Positions 22,372-34,100 of a stretch of DNA of 64,000 nt are shown piece after piece. The translations under genes and the position numbers were made by a program. Numbering within the stretch: the first letter of the stretch is position 1; every line of letters starts with the position of its first letter. This stretch comes from Harmothoe impar. Taxonomy: Eukaryota; Annelida; Polychaeta; Phyllodocida; Polynoidae. The DNA is taken from NCBI GenBank assembly GCA_947462335.1, contig OX381708.1:45573377-45637376 (forward strand). The letters run 5' to 3'. Below the pieces are notes generated by a model. It did no database searches, had not been told where the DNA came from, and was given only the letters and a program-made list of their open reading frames with translations.

Positions 22372-25361
22372 GTTGCAGGAAGGCAATATGAATGGAGGTA
22401 AATAGGATCCAGCTTGGCAGACTGACAGAATACATAGGTGTCATTAGTACAGGCACAATAGCACAGAGGAGTCCATCTCACTGGGGTAGGGCAGCACATT
22501 TATTGCATTATTTCTGTTTTGGTATGGGGAGGGGGAGGCTATATGTATCATGGCTGAATGTCAAATCTATACTAAATGTAATCTAGCCCCAGGCAACGTG
22601 TACAGAGGCAGTGGTATTTGCCCATGGCATGTATGGGGAGGTACACTGGTGAGAGAGTCAATACCTGTTAACATAACATCGTATTGGATCACTTAGGCCT
22701 ACTGCTGTGTCCCCATAAGAATGGAAATATAGCAATATTGATCAGCTGTATTATACATAAAACGCCATTGCAATAGCTGACTTTTGAGTTAGTACGTTGT
22801 GGGTTAGGATATTTCCATTATCGTAACCACGCACCACATGTAAAGGCTGCATGTGGTGCCGGGCTTCAAGTACTCAGTTTAATCCTTATAAATGTATAAT
22901 GAAAACACGTTAAGTGCGTGCAAATGCCATGCGTTACTATGGGGAGTTCTAAGCATGTAATCTAGAATTTAGGTTGTTATAAGCATACGTAAGGTCGAGC
23001 TTTGTTTTATATCTTTGATTACGCTTGTGTGAGCGGTGGTGAGTATCATCTTCCAAACCCAAACAACAATCTCACGGGCTTAAAGTCCATGCGTGTAGTG
23101 ACTTTTGCTTATTTAGAGAATACTTCAATCTCACGCTCAATGGCGTGTCAGTAGGTGAAAGAAGTCTGACAGCCATTTTTGCTCACTATGTAGGCCATGT
23201 GACTTTCAAGCAGAGTCACCATATGGGGACCTTACATTCAATGTGAACATCATTCATTTCTCAAATAACCCATCTGACTCACATTCTTCCTTCGGGGGCG
23301 CAGTCTATAATCCGTCACGGAAGAAAATAGGAGTCTTTTTAATTCCCCCCTGATCAGCGTTATTTGTTCTGACATGCTCGTATTATCGCCATGGCCGAAA
23401 AAGTAAATTGGGACGTTAATGGCCCACCAACATCCTCAGGTCTCCGTGTAATGGGAATTTCCCCACATTGTGGTCACGTGACATTGGTGTTGTCAGGCTG
23501 GGCGAGGTGTGTGTTGGGCTGGGGTTCACCTGACTGTTTAGTCACCAATTAGTTCCCGATTTGGCCGCGGTTGGCGCTCCACCCTGCACTATGTTGTGAC
23601 ACAGGAAATTTCACAAAAAATAATTGCCTCCGATTGTTCAATTTCGGTGTTGCGAGCTTATTTTGCGTGTTGTTTTTCACGTCGACAATTTTCTGGAATG
23701 ACTCAGTCACAATAAATAAGAAAAAGATAAAATGAAAAGAAAAAAGAAAAAAGAGACTACACAAATAAAATTCTGATAGAAGCGAGGATGAATGCAGGGA
23801 AACAAAATTATTACCCTTCAGGTTTAATTTACGTATCAATAGGATACCAAGGTTGGGAATACTATAGCTGTTGTCCAACGTTTATCAAGGGTGACGATCT
23901 ATGATTACCGTGAATCCAAATATTCAATCTACATGTATTTCTATACACCTATTTCTATATTTGTATCTAAGTATACAATACATTTCTCATATCATTTAAA
24001 CTTCTCTGGGTTATACATGCATATTTCCTTGATATTTAATTTTACGTATGGATTAATTTAATTTAGTGCACTCGTTGTGCACTATACTAACCATCACAAC
24101 TTATACCAGAACTAATTACTTTGCAGGATCTACCATAGCAGGCAGACACATAGCATGGTTAGCTGTGGCATATTGAACACCCAAGTGGATTACAATTCCG
24201 TTGATGGTAGAGATTGCCATGTATGGTTTACAAACGATCTAATATCAGTTGTTCCAATCACACAACCCAACCTGACGTGACCCACGCTATACAGTCATGT
24301 TACCTAGTACTATACTTAAATACCTTATTGATCATTAAGATCAATGAACCGTGCAACTAACGCCCCTGGTAGAACCATGACGCTATCTGGGTTGATGTTA
24401 TCACGTTCCTATACACTCATAACGCTTTTAGAACAGTATTAATGCAGTATGAAGCCATTAAAGGATTAATAGTACATAGCCTTATTACATTATTGACGTC
24501 AGTACAAATCACCCACACAATAACTGATTGATTCTATTCATGCTAGTGCCTAATCCAACAAGGTACTAATATGAGCCATGAGACGGAGAATGACGTCATA
24601 GGTAGATAGGAATCAGTATCTGATGTCAGTTCAACAACACATTAGGTCCATGAATATGGCCGGATATGAGGACTATTGGATTTCTATAGAAATACTATTT
24701 TGACAGACAATCCATATCGTCAGATCCCCAAAGATATTGTATCATCCCAAATATAGAAGAACTATAGCCTAAGCCAATATACCTGCCAAGTGGGTGTTGA
24801 ATGCAGACCTCCCTGAAGGCAAGCTCTGTTATCTGTATAAACGTATATCATAATGGGCAATAATGGACTTATCTATAGATGCTACTGAATACACATGTCC
24901 GATTTAACTGCAAAACATAATGAATCCTTACAGACACACAATAACCCAGCAAAATTACAGTCGTGTGATGTGGGTTAGAAACTTGTGTGAGGTTTGTAGT
25001 ATGCCATATGCCACACACGTGTACATGTATTGTGTCATGTGGAGTGATAGAGTTCTATAATGGTGTGCTATGATGTTCCAGTGTTTTATCATGCAATATA
25101 ACACCTGATATTTCTATACATAATAGTGCCATAATAAAAGTTGCAAACGCTGTTAAACACTGTTAAAGAACAACACTCACATATCATCACATATCGACTC
25201 ATGATCATACTATTGTGAAATGGGGATGGCATACTGCAATATGCCACGGCCCGGGATTCTGAATGAGCTCAAAGGAATATTTACCAGCCATTACAAAACA
25301 AAGTCACCCCAGGTCTTGGGTAAATCAATAGAACTGTTGCTTAAGTAGTAGTTCCATGTTT
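22372..25361. other. Unannotated AT-rich DNA
   Basis: No supported gene, RNA or repeat in about 3 kb. Confidence 0.55.
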
Positions 25362-25386
25362 GGAAGCCACTGAAGCAGTGGCTTCC
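25362..25386. repeat. Perfect 11-bp hairpin, copy 1
   Basis: GGAAGCCACTG (25362-25372), loop AAG, then CAGTGGCTTCC (25376-25386), followed by TTTAC. The same hairpin with loop AGG is at 28011-28035, again followed by TTTAC. Preceding bases are also partly shared (CATGTTT versus CATTGTTTC). Confidence 0.85.
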
Positions 25387-25497
25387 TTTACGCCCCAACG
25401 ACCCCGTAGAGAGCCATGTTACAGTACGGGTTACAGCACTAGCAGCCACCCGGCGTAACTAATGTTGTTTCTTGTTCGTGGCCCGTGTCAGCCTCGA

Positions 25498-25764
25498 TTA
25501 AATGATTGGGGACGTAAAAAAAGTAGCTCTCCTGGTACAGGGCAAGCCTAATGAGTCGCCTTTGAAGTCATGACTCGGCCCCAAATAAAGGGGCGAGCTG
25601 CTCAGGGCAACCCCTACTCTCTGCGCACCGCTAACCTCTGAGCAGATCGAACTGCTCCTCGGCGAGTGAAGGGGACTGGAGCGTGTCGGCAACCAAGCTG
25701 GGAGCTGCTCAACAGCAAAGAAGCCCACTTCTTGCCAGGAAGCTTTTCTTTTCACCGTCGCCAT
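25498..25764 (-). CDS. Weak candidate first exon or small ORF
   Basis: An ATG on the minus strand at 25764 opens 88 codons starting MATVKRKASWQEVGFF. A pyrimidine-rich stretch that could be a 5' UTR lies just upstream in the sense direction, within a CpG-enriched patch at 25550-26150. The frame is Ser- and Pro-rich and matches no domain I recognise. The patch also holds several GAGCTGCTC boxes, so composition alone may explain the open frame. Confidence 0.15.
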   Translation of the reverse strand: MATVKRKASWQEVGFFAVEQLPAWLPTRSSPLHSPRSSSICSEVSGAQRVGVALSSSPLYLGPSHDFKGDSLGLPCTRRATFFTSPII

Positions 25765-25770
25765 TGAGTG

Positions 25771-27462
25771 TGTGTGGGAGGAGGAAGAGGAGGGCGGAAG
25801 GAAGGAAGGAAGTAGAGGGGCTTGGGTGCAGGCGCTGACAGAGGACGGTAGACAGCTAGGGGAAAGTTCACGTGAATGAAACCCATGATAAAATCAAGAT
25901 GAGAAGCCGTCTCTGATCATGCCTATACTGGGCGTGAGCTGCTATTGCTGCGAGCTGCTCCTATACCACCACTGCTCGCTCACCACCGACTCGCCCACTC
26001 GGGGACCAGTAAGCGAGCCTCACTTTACGTATGGATTTTTCTCCACTCTGTATCGGGGACATCTATAATTGGCTGGATTGACCCGACCACGACAGCGCCG
26101 GGCATTGGTGCCCCGTATGGCTAGGGTGCTCCGCGTGGGGCAAAAATCTAGATCCATCTCCCCTGTACTACCCCATCTCGATTCAACCACCTCCCCGCCG
26201 CCCAGTCATGCACCCATCCATCCACCATTGATATTTGTATAGCCTTGGTATCCTTCATTCAGTGTGTCAGTCCCTTGTCAGAGAGGCAGGGGATTCCATT
26301 AAGACCTCATTACTGGGCAGTAATGAGAGCATGCATACCCCCTGAGGACCTACCCCTAACCCGGTAGGCACAAAGGCCTGACAGCTCCATAGTACATGTT
26401 AACAACAACTACCAGCTTAGGGCAGCTTTTTTCAGATCTCAGCACTCAAATTCATTTCATGACGTAACTATATCTGCAGCCATTTCGTATTGTAAAAAAA
26501 CCTTTTATTGTACTTTTTCTTTCGATTATGTAAATGTATAATACTTATTGCAAACAAGATACTGGTCAAGTAAAATCATAATGAGGCATATAAAACCAAC
26601 TAATTTACAGAGTCTTGCTTCTCTATGATTTCCCCATTTAATTGAGGCAAGCCTTGAAGGATTACACAAAAACCCAGTCAGTTCTACCTGCAACAGAACC
26701 CAATGTAAACCAGCTCGTTGAATCTGTCACTGAATACATACCAACACATTAAGGTCAATACACTGAGTGTACATGATCACTGCTCTGTCCATGGTGACGT
26801 CATGGCCTCCATAGAGCTAGAACAGAATCCCCATGCAGCCTTTTGCTCAGATCAATCATCATAACCACAACGGTGCATTGAAGGTCCTTGGGCATGGCGT
26901 CAGGCTCTGTCACGCGTTTGGCGATGAGTTGAAGGATTGCATCATCCTACCCTCATCCATCAGGCGGCTCGTTAGGCTGCCTGCCTGCGACTATCAACAC
27001 TGGCTGTTTATCAACATTCACTCCAGTTACCTTTTGGGGTTAGAGTATTCATGAAAACTGCCAAGTGAATTCAATAGAACACATATTGTTTATTTTTATT
27101 TTTCTGGATGTGGTTAAATGGAATTAAGTATGGTTAGGAAAAATGGCATCTGAATGAGAGATAGGTACTACATAGTGGAGATAAGGCCAATATGAATGAA
27201 TACATGCATTGTTCCTACCCCCTCCCCATGGAGGCCTTTAGCGGTATAATCTGATCATAATTAAGTGTATGTCGAGGAAAATGCCTCCAGGATTAAGGAA
27301 AATTCTTCCTTTAAATGGCAATATGTAGCACTTTAAAAGAAAACAGATAACAATCTGTACTATTTTCGAGAGTGTTGCGCCTTCATCTTCTCTGCTAACG
27401 GCATTCAGATGTTGTCCTCAACAGAAAGCTCATATGGATGTGAAAGGCAGAACCTTACACAT
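25771..27462. other. Unannotated DNA
   Basis: CpG-enriched to about 26200, then AT-rich. No supported exon. Confidence 0.5.
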
Positions 27463-27687
27463 TTAAGGGCCGCATAGTGCTTCAACACAATGCACCTTTG
27501 GTCGTGATGACGCATGAATGCAGCCCTGGCGACTAACCTGCCAGGACTGCATTCAAGCATCATGCCGACCCTACATATAATATTACTCCCGAATAGTCAT
27601 CATGATGAGTAGACATGCATTCATGCATCATATAAAACAACTAAATACATAGCACTTAAAAGCACTATGTGTCCCTTAAAAGATTAA
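27463..27687. mobile_element. TTAA-flanked MITE, copy 2
   Basis: Begins TTAAGGGCCGCATAGTGC and ends CCTTAAAAGA|TTAA. The interior carries the family hairpin GCATGAATGCAG-CCTGGCGA pairing with CCAGGACTGCATTCAAGC. The left terminal CCCT has been lost. Confidence 0.75.
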
Positions 27688-28010
27688 GTGGCAGTCTCAG
27701 TGTTGGGTGTAAGGCACAGCTCCCCCTTGCCTGGGTCAGTGAGTCAGGTATGCAGCCCGTAGGCTGGTGTCGTGCTCCGGGTAAATCACCATCTATTGGC
27801 CTCTTCTTCTGCCCCACCTACGGTGGTCCATTAGTTCCCACTGTGTCACCAGGTGGGGCCATGATCCAATGGCGTCTCAACAGATACGTTAATAGTTTGG
27901 TTTCTACATTTCATTTCTTTTGTTTCTTGTAGTGATGTGCTACATATCCCCTTTCCTTGAGCTTCATGACGGGTCATTTGGGTAAATCTGAAGTACATAT
28001 ACATTGTTTC

Positions 28011-28035
28011 GGAAGCCACTGAGGCAGTGGCTTCC
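28011..28035. repeat. Perfect 11-bp hairpin, copy 2
   Basis: GGAAGCCACTG (28011-28021), loop AGG, CAGTGGCTTCC (28025-28035). It sits 2 bp from the TA at which the small TIR element at 28040 is inserted. Confidence 0.85.
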
Positions 28036-28039
28036 TTTA

Positions 28040-28217
28040 CACTCTAAGAACAGTGTGTTACGGGAACATGCATAGCGAGTTCTACACACAAATTTGCAAC
28101 ACACTTTTGAGATCAACACACTTTTGGCAAAGAGTGTTACACCAAAATGTGTGTTAAAGGTGGCTTTGGAAAAGTGTGTTGATAAGTGTGTAAACGTAAC
28201 ACATTGTGCTTAGAGTG
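28040..28217. mobile_element. 178-bp MITE with TA target duplication
   Basis: The ends are inverted: CACTCTAAGAACAGTGTGTT on the left and the complement of CACTCTAAGCACAATGTGTT on the right, two mismatches in 20. TA flanks both sides (28038-28039, 28218-28219). The interior is rich in GTGTT/AACAC boxes. No coding capacity. The uninterrupted TTTAC after the hairpin at 25387 suggests what the site looked like before insertion. Confidence 0.85.
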
Positions 28218-28219
28218 TA

Positions 28220-29836
28220 TTTCCCAACGATATACCCTGGTACATGTATATACTATTTTTCCAATTGTCTTACTCCACTATATTTCTGTGACCTTGAGCT
28301 CTCTGTGCAGGCTACATGGACACACTTCAAAGTAGTTGTTGCTACATGGATTATCCTTTTGTCCGTCTCGCATCTAAGTTGTTATTTAAGACCCTAAAGT
28401 GACCAGATGAGTATCAGATGGGTGTAGGATATAGTGGAAGGCGGAATATTGTCAGCTCCCCCTCAAGACCTTTAGGAACGCTGAAAAGCCCTCCCCCACC
28501 TCCACCCAAAGGGCCACCCCCTCCCATCATATCAACAGCCCCCAACCCATCCTATTGGTAAATAACGACCACTCTGGAAACAGTATAGAAAGTCCCAAGT
28601 GCAGGGAACCGACGTCCAAAACCCGACAGCGCGACCTCTACCGGAAATAAAGTGCCCCCAGACGCCGGCCAAAGCTATAACATGGAAACCGGGAACAGAT
28701 AGTCTTTTAGGAGGGGCGTGGGAAAGACGCAAGGCCTCGCCATAGATCATTGGTTCTACAAGGGGATGGTATAGTCTATGGCTAGATCTAGGGTGCCAGA
28801 AGACACTGATACGGAGGGGGCATTGAAGGGGAGAGCTTCCTTTCAAATATATATAGACACCATGAAATGAGATTACCCATGAGCAGACAGTATCTATTGA
28901 AACTACTTCTTGAATATTCAGCAAAGCGTTATTGATTCATTCATGATATATAGTAAAATCGATATTTGGATATCACTTTAAAAACATGTATGAAACGATA
29001 TCTAGCTGATCACTGGTAGTCTTTATAAGCTATCCGACGTATGAAATTGATCCATTCGACACAGCCAATTTCCTCTGAGCAGAAAGCACTATGCTCCTAC
29101 TTGGGAGTCCTATATTAAATTTAAAAGAGGTATTCTTTAATATAGGACTCTCCAATACAGAGTATATCCTACTCTGTATGCCATACTGTGTTCAATGCAA
29201 CAATATATCAGTATCCACAGCAATTCAGTTACAATATAAAACAAAAAAATGGGCCTATATGTATACCCAATGTGTCTGGCCAAAAGGAAAGCCCAGGCAG
29301 TAAAACCATTCATGCTGCCATCTCACAAGGAGGCCAAAAAGGCTCCTAAAGCCCCCACCTGTGTCGCCTCGACCGTGCTCCATGGTACCAGAGCGGGCAG
29401 GACGCTGAATTATCGCCCACTGCCAGGTCAGCCCTGCCCTGAGCCAAGGGTATAATAACGCGGCCGTATATTTCACATGCAGAGGCCGAGGGGCAGTTAT
29501 GTGATGGTCTGCTTTATGGGTCGGCTGATAGAGGGGGGGGGGGGGGGTAGAGGTGTCATGGGGGACAAGGCCCTGTCCTCCTGTCTGGTGGGCAGGGAGG
29601 GGGGCAGGGAGAGGGGGGGGGGCGCTGGACAGAAGGGCCCACAGTGACATGGATATATGGATATCCACGGATTGGGTCACTTCCTATATCCATCGTAAAC
29701 GACACCGCCGGTATGTTTCTATAACCACGAATGTCCTGGTATAACATATGGAAGGCATTGGGAGCTCCCTGTAGTCCAACTATATAATTATATATTTGCA
29801 CATTGTAGAATGACATTTGCAGAGTGTAGGTATATA
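28220..29836. other. Unannotated DNA next to the retrotransposon
   Basis: No supported gene. A poly-G tract lies around 29531-29547 and another G-rich tract near 29610-29625. Confidence 0.5.
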
Positions 29837-29840
29837 CCTG
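29837..29840. repeat. Target-site duplication CCTG (left)
   Basis: CCTG directly precedes the left LTR and recurs directly after the right LTR at 42533-42536. A 5-bp reading (ACCTG) is possible if the LTR is drawn one base shorter. Confidence 0.85.
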
Positions 29841-30277
29841 TGTAATAAACGATACTTTGTCTCTTTATGATATTGGTAGAGTATCAATTAAAGAACAAAG
29901 TCGACACAGTTCGGATCAAGTGTTACAGGTTGCAAATCGGGTTTATTCAGAAAACCTAGACAAGCAGTATCTATGTGTGCGAACTCCCTATAGAGTTCGG
30001 AACGGGTCAGTAGGCTAATCAGCCGTATGGATCACAGGGTCTCCTTGCCAGCGTGGCTCAGAGTAACCGACGAGTACCGTCAGATGCTGGGTATATATAG
30101 GCAGCCAGCCTGCGCGCGCACACGCAGACCGGAAGCCTATAGCGACCTCTGTCCATACCCCAAGCCCGGGGTAGGTGCTGCCACCTACCGTCGGACTGAA
30201 GGGTTCGGACTGAGCTCGCAACACAACATCCAACAGCACTCGTCATATAACATACCCGTATAACCCTAGCCCCTACA
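29841..30277 (-). repeat. 3' LTR of the retrotransposon
   Basis: 437 bp, in sense orientation beginning TGTAGGGG and ending TTATTACA (TG...CA). I find no difference from the 5' LTR by eye. On the sense strand it carries a TATATATA box and, about 150 bp later, AATAAA within CTGAATAAACC, suitable as a polyadenylation signal. Confidence 0.97.
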
Positions 30278-30289
30278 CTACCCCCTACC
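30278..30289 (-). promoter_or_regulatory. Polypurine tract
   Basis: Sense-strand GGTAGGGGGTAG directly abuts the 3' LTR, the expected place for the plus-strand primer of reverse transcription. Confidence 0.8.
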
Positions 30290-31159
30290 AGATAATAACC
30301 GGGAGGTAAAAAATTAATTAAGGTTAAAGTCCGAAAACACTTCGGACTGGCATTATCTTATAAATACCACCTTAGGGGTTTATTAAAGTTATACCTTACA
30401 AACAATATGACGTATACTGTTGAACACAAAAAGGTATTAATTACACACATTTCTACATATATAGACCGTAATGACAATTACGCCCCATTCCCTAGGATAG
30501 ATGGAGTTAATCTATACATATAGTATACAAACACTTGAAAAAGTACAATATCACAGTAAAAAAAATTTCGTCCCTTCAGGACCCCGAGCTAATTAAACTC
30601 GTAACGAATAATACTTATAAGTGATAAACAATATCACTTCTTTTAAAGTTTTAAAGACATATTAAAGTATTATTACAAAAAGACATCATACGTGGTTTTG
30701 TAGCGAAGATCCGGATCCTCTGTTGATGGTGTTGCATTCCGCCCGGCTTTCAGAACCTACTTCGTTCAGCTCTTACTTACCGGAACGAGAAAGTTCATAG
30801 CTCATGCTCGGGAGCTTTTTAGGTGATAAATAGAGAAAAAAAAATAGTCCTGCCTCCAGGCGATCTTCGGACTTATAATTAGGAGCACTCGGTCCTGATA
30901 TCCATAGTTTATATAAAAAAACATCCTGTATCGGATCCATGTTGGTAAAGTGCTCCAGTCCCGAGTTCAGCGTCCCCTCCGGATCTCCTTGTCCTCCTCC
31001 GTCAGTACCACCTGGCAGACTGGATCCTTGCGTAGCCAGCCTGCCGCGTTCCTCTGTCCGGACACTCCTAAACCCTTTCTAAGGGTTTTGCTTGTAGGGT
31101 TGGTATACTTAGAATACCCCCCCTTTCTCCTAATCGGCTCCTAGAATAGGATAATCCTA
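30290..31159 (-). other. Non-coding region between ORF3 and 3' LTR
   Basis: About 870 bp of AT-rich sequence without an open frame worth calling. It would form the long 3' UTR of element transcripts. Nothing specific was recognised. Confidence 0.6.
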
Positions 31160-34100
31160 TCAGGAGTCCGACTCGTCTTCGGAACCGGGTTGAGCCGGCT
31201 CCTCTTCCTCCTCAGAGTCCGACGCAGCTTCCGCCAGAGTCAGCTCCTGGAGCCAGAGCTCGATTTGAGCCCGAGTTCCATCCCACTCGTGCATTTCATG
31301 CGCGAAGCAGTCCCGGAACCGACGACGTTCGTGGTCCAGCTTTTCCTCGGCGTTCTTAACTGCCAACTTCTGCTTCTTCCTTTCGGTTTTAGCAGCACAT
31401 CGTTCAGTCCGAGCGTTTTCACGCTCTTCCTGTACGGACTCCGTAGCCGCTGCCTTCTGGGTAGCGACCTCCCTCTGATGGAGATGATGCACCGTGTTCA
31501 AGGACAACATCGCCACCTCCTGACTCAGGCCAGCAAGCAACCGATGAAAGTTGTCTTGCCATTGACCGAAGGCCTCCTGTCCGGCTTCATAGGAAGTGAA
31601 GTCGGCGGGAGGGAACGAAGGAGGGCTCTTCAGTCGCAAGACTAGACGCCCCTCCTCTGCGGTCTCGGGTGGGAGATCCGGGGTCTGAACTGGCTTCGGC
31701 GTTTTCTTTGCTGGAGCCTTCGTCTTACCGGTCTGGGTTAGAGTCTGCGACTCATCACCCGGAACCATCTCATTTTCGGGGAACTCCTCTGCGAAGGACC
31801 CCATCGTGCTGGAGTTCGGATCCTCCGGAACAGACCGAGGTGGCCTGCCCTGGGGACCCTTCTTCCAGTCAGTCGTGTGAGAGGTGAATGCCGGCCCTTT
31901 ATAGCCCGGATCCGCCTTCTCCATAACGGATTTCCTTTCATCCGTTTTGGCCTTCTTAGAGTCGGCCTGCTCCGAAGACCCACTAGGTCTCTTCTGAGCG
32001 CGCCGCACCTTTCGCGTGCTGGTACGCTTCTGGTACTCCTCGAATTCATCGAAGAGCTCACCTTCCGAAACCTGGTTGTAGTTGCCGTCCGGGTTTACCT
32101 TGTAAAAGACCCGGACCTTTCCTCTCTCGTTGGTGCCAAAATCCACCTCGAGATTCTCATTTCGGCCCACTACTGGAGGGAAGTGGGAGTAGACTTCCTG
32201 ATGGGCTGTCTGGATGCGTTCCGCTGCGACATCCAGAGCCAACCCGTGCTGCTTAGCAAGATGCCTGATGATATCGGCTCTAGTGTAGAACCAGCCACCA
32301 TTCGGACAACCCTTGCTCTGCTTTGTACCCACACTCAAGCAGTCATACCCCATGTAGTGACGCAAATGAAAGCGGGTAATATGCCTTGCGTACCGAACCT
32401 TGCTAGGCCAAGTTCGGGGCGTTTCCAGTGTCTCGTCGACGTTCAGACAAGGCTCAAAGGGGCACTTGCTAAATGGATGCCATCTAGCCATAGCCCATGC
32501 TAACTTAGCTTTCTGGAAAGGCGAATGGTATTTGGTACTACCATTTCGGACCTTGTCCAGAAGCTCAAAGTGGTACAACTGTACCGACTTCTCGAGTGGA
32601 TCCGTCTTAATCCACTCCTCGTCATCAGAGAGACCGTCAGGACCCACCTCCTCCGGAATGTGTGAGGCCCGCTTGTCCTTGACGCAGTCGTTCACACACA
32701 TGGGTTTAAAATACTTAAACCCACTTGCAGCATTGGCTCGGAGTGCATTCCGGACCAGAACCTGAAGTTCGTCGTCCGGGATTGTATTTTCATCCAATCC
32801 CTTCAGAACCGCTTCTACCTCCTCGTCGGATCGACCCCCCTTCCGAGAGGTTACCTTGATGGTCTCTCTTAGGTATTGGTCCCTCCGATTGGCCTTTTCC
32901 ATTTGACTAGTGTCTGCAGACCTAGCCGCGGCCGTGTTCTGTTGGATCATTTCATCCTCCAGAGTGGCATCCAGAATGGACTCTTTGGTCTTCTGTTCCA
33001 TACTCCGAGCCAGCTTCATTGCTGGCGTCAGATGTCTCCTCTTCTCCCGCCGGCTATGCACGGTCTTGAATTCCGCTGCAGTTTGCAGGTCGTACTCCAA
33101 GGCCGCGATAAGTTCGGGACGTCCCTCGGTCTCAGCAACTAAGCGAGCTGTCTCTGACTGTTTGCTAAGATCGTTCATGGCCGCCGTTAGGCGATCTGGG
33201 AACCAAGCCGGGAACCTGGCAGACAACTCGTCCAGCCCCCGGAAGGTTCGCATTTGGATCAGATCGAAGGATCTGACCTCTGTGGCGCTCATCTGATCGA
33301 TGATAGCACCTCGGAGCAGGGATGGGACGTCGGCGTCCTCCTTCTCCCATGCGTCATGCTGATGTGGAGCGAGAATTTGCACCCCCGATCCAGTTGGACC
33401 ACCACCTGCAGCCTGGTCCAGTTTCCCGGCTTCCTCCGAAATATCCATGGTATTGGATGGTTCCAGAGCAGGCTCGGTAGACTGTGGAGGAGTATCCACT
33501 CGGACGGGTACCTCTTTTGGAGGAGGTAACTCCGTCCGAACGGGTACCTCCTTCCTTGGCTCCAGGGGAGTCGGGAGGTTGAATGTGATGCCAGACAGCA
33601 CATCCTGCACTACCTGGACCGTATGGGCTGCGGATGCTGTATCCATAGCTTCCTCGGTCCGAGGTGCCTCGGGAGGAACTACCGTTTTCGGACGGGCTCC
33701 CCCATGTCCCTTCGTACCAGCCATCGCAGCGGCTGTAGCAGCTACTGCTGAGCTGTTGTCCAGCCCTCGCGAGAAGGACAACACGTCAACGGCTGGGGTC
33801 GGAGCAGCTGTGGTTACAACTGCCTTCCCACTACCTTTCCCCTTGGCAGGGATCGGTAGGTTGGACTTACTGGGACCCGGAGTCTTGACAGTTTTAGTGC
33901 TGTCGGACGTCGGCCCCTTCCCCGGCTGGTCCTTAGCACCAGGCTTCGGATCAGCTTTCTTTTGACCCTTAGGCGCCTTCGTAGCAGGAGCCTTGGGGTC
34001 CACCGTCTTCGGATCCTTGGAGGCCGCTGCAGTGGCAGCCTTGGAACCCGGCTTCTTCGTACTCGCAGTACTTTCCTTCTTCGGAGCGGGCTTTTTAGGC

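Noticed and set aside
30015..30263. Small ORFs inside the LTRs, repeated at 42270-42518
   Set aside because: They occur on both strands of identical LTRs and overlap TATA and polyadenylation signals; no coding evidence.
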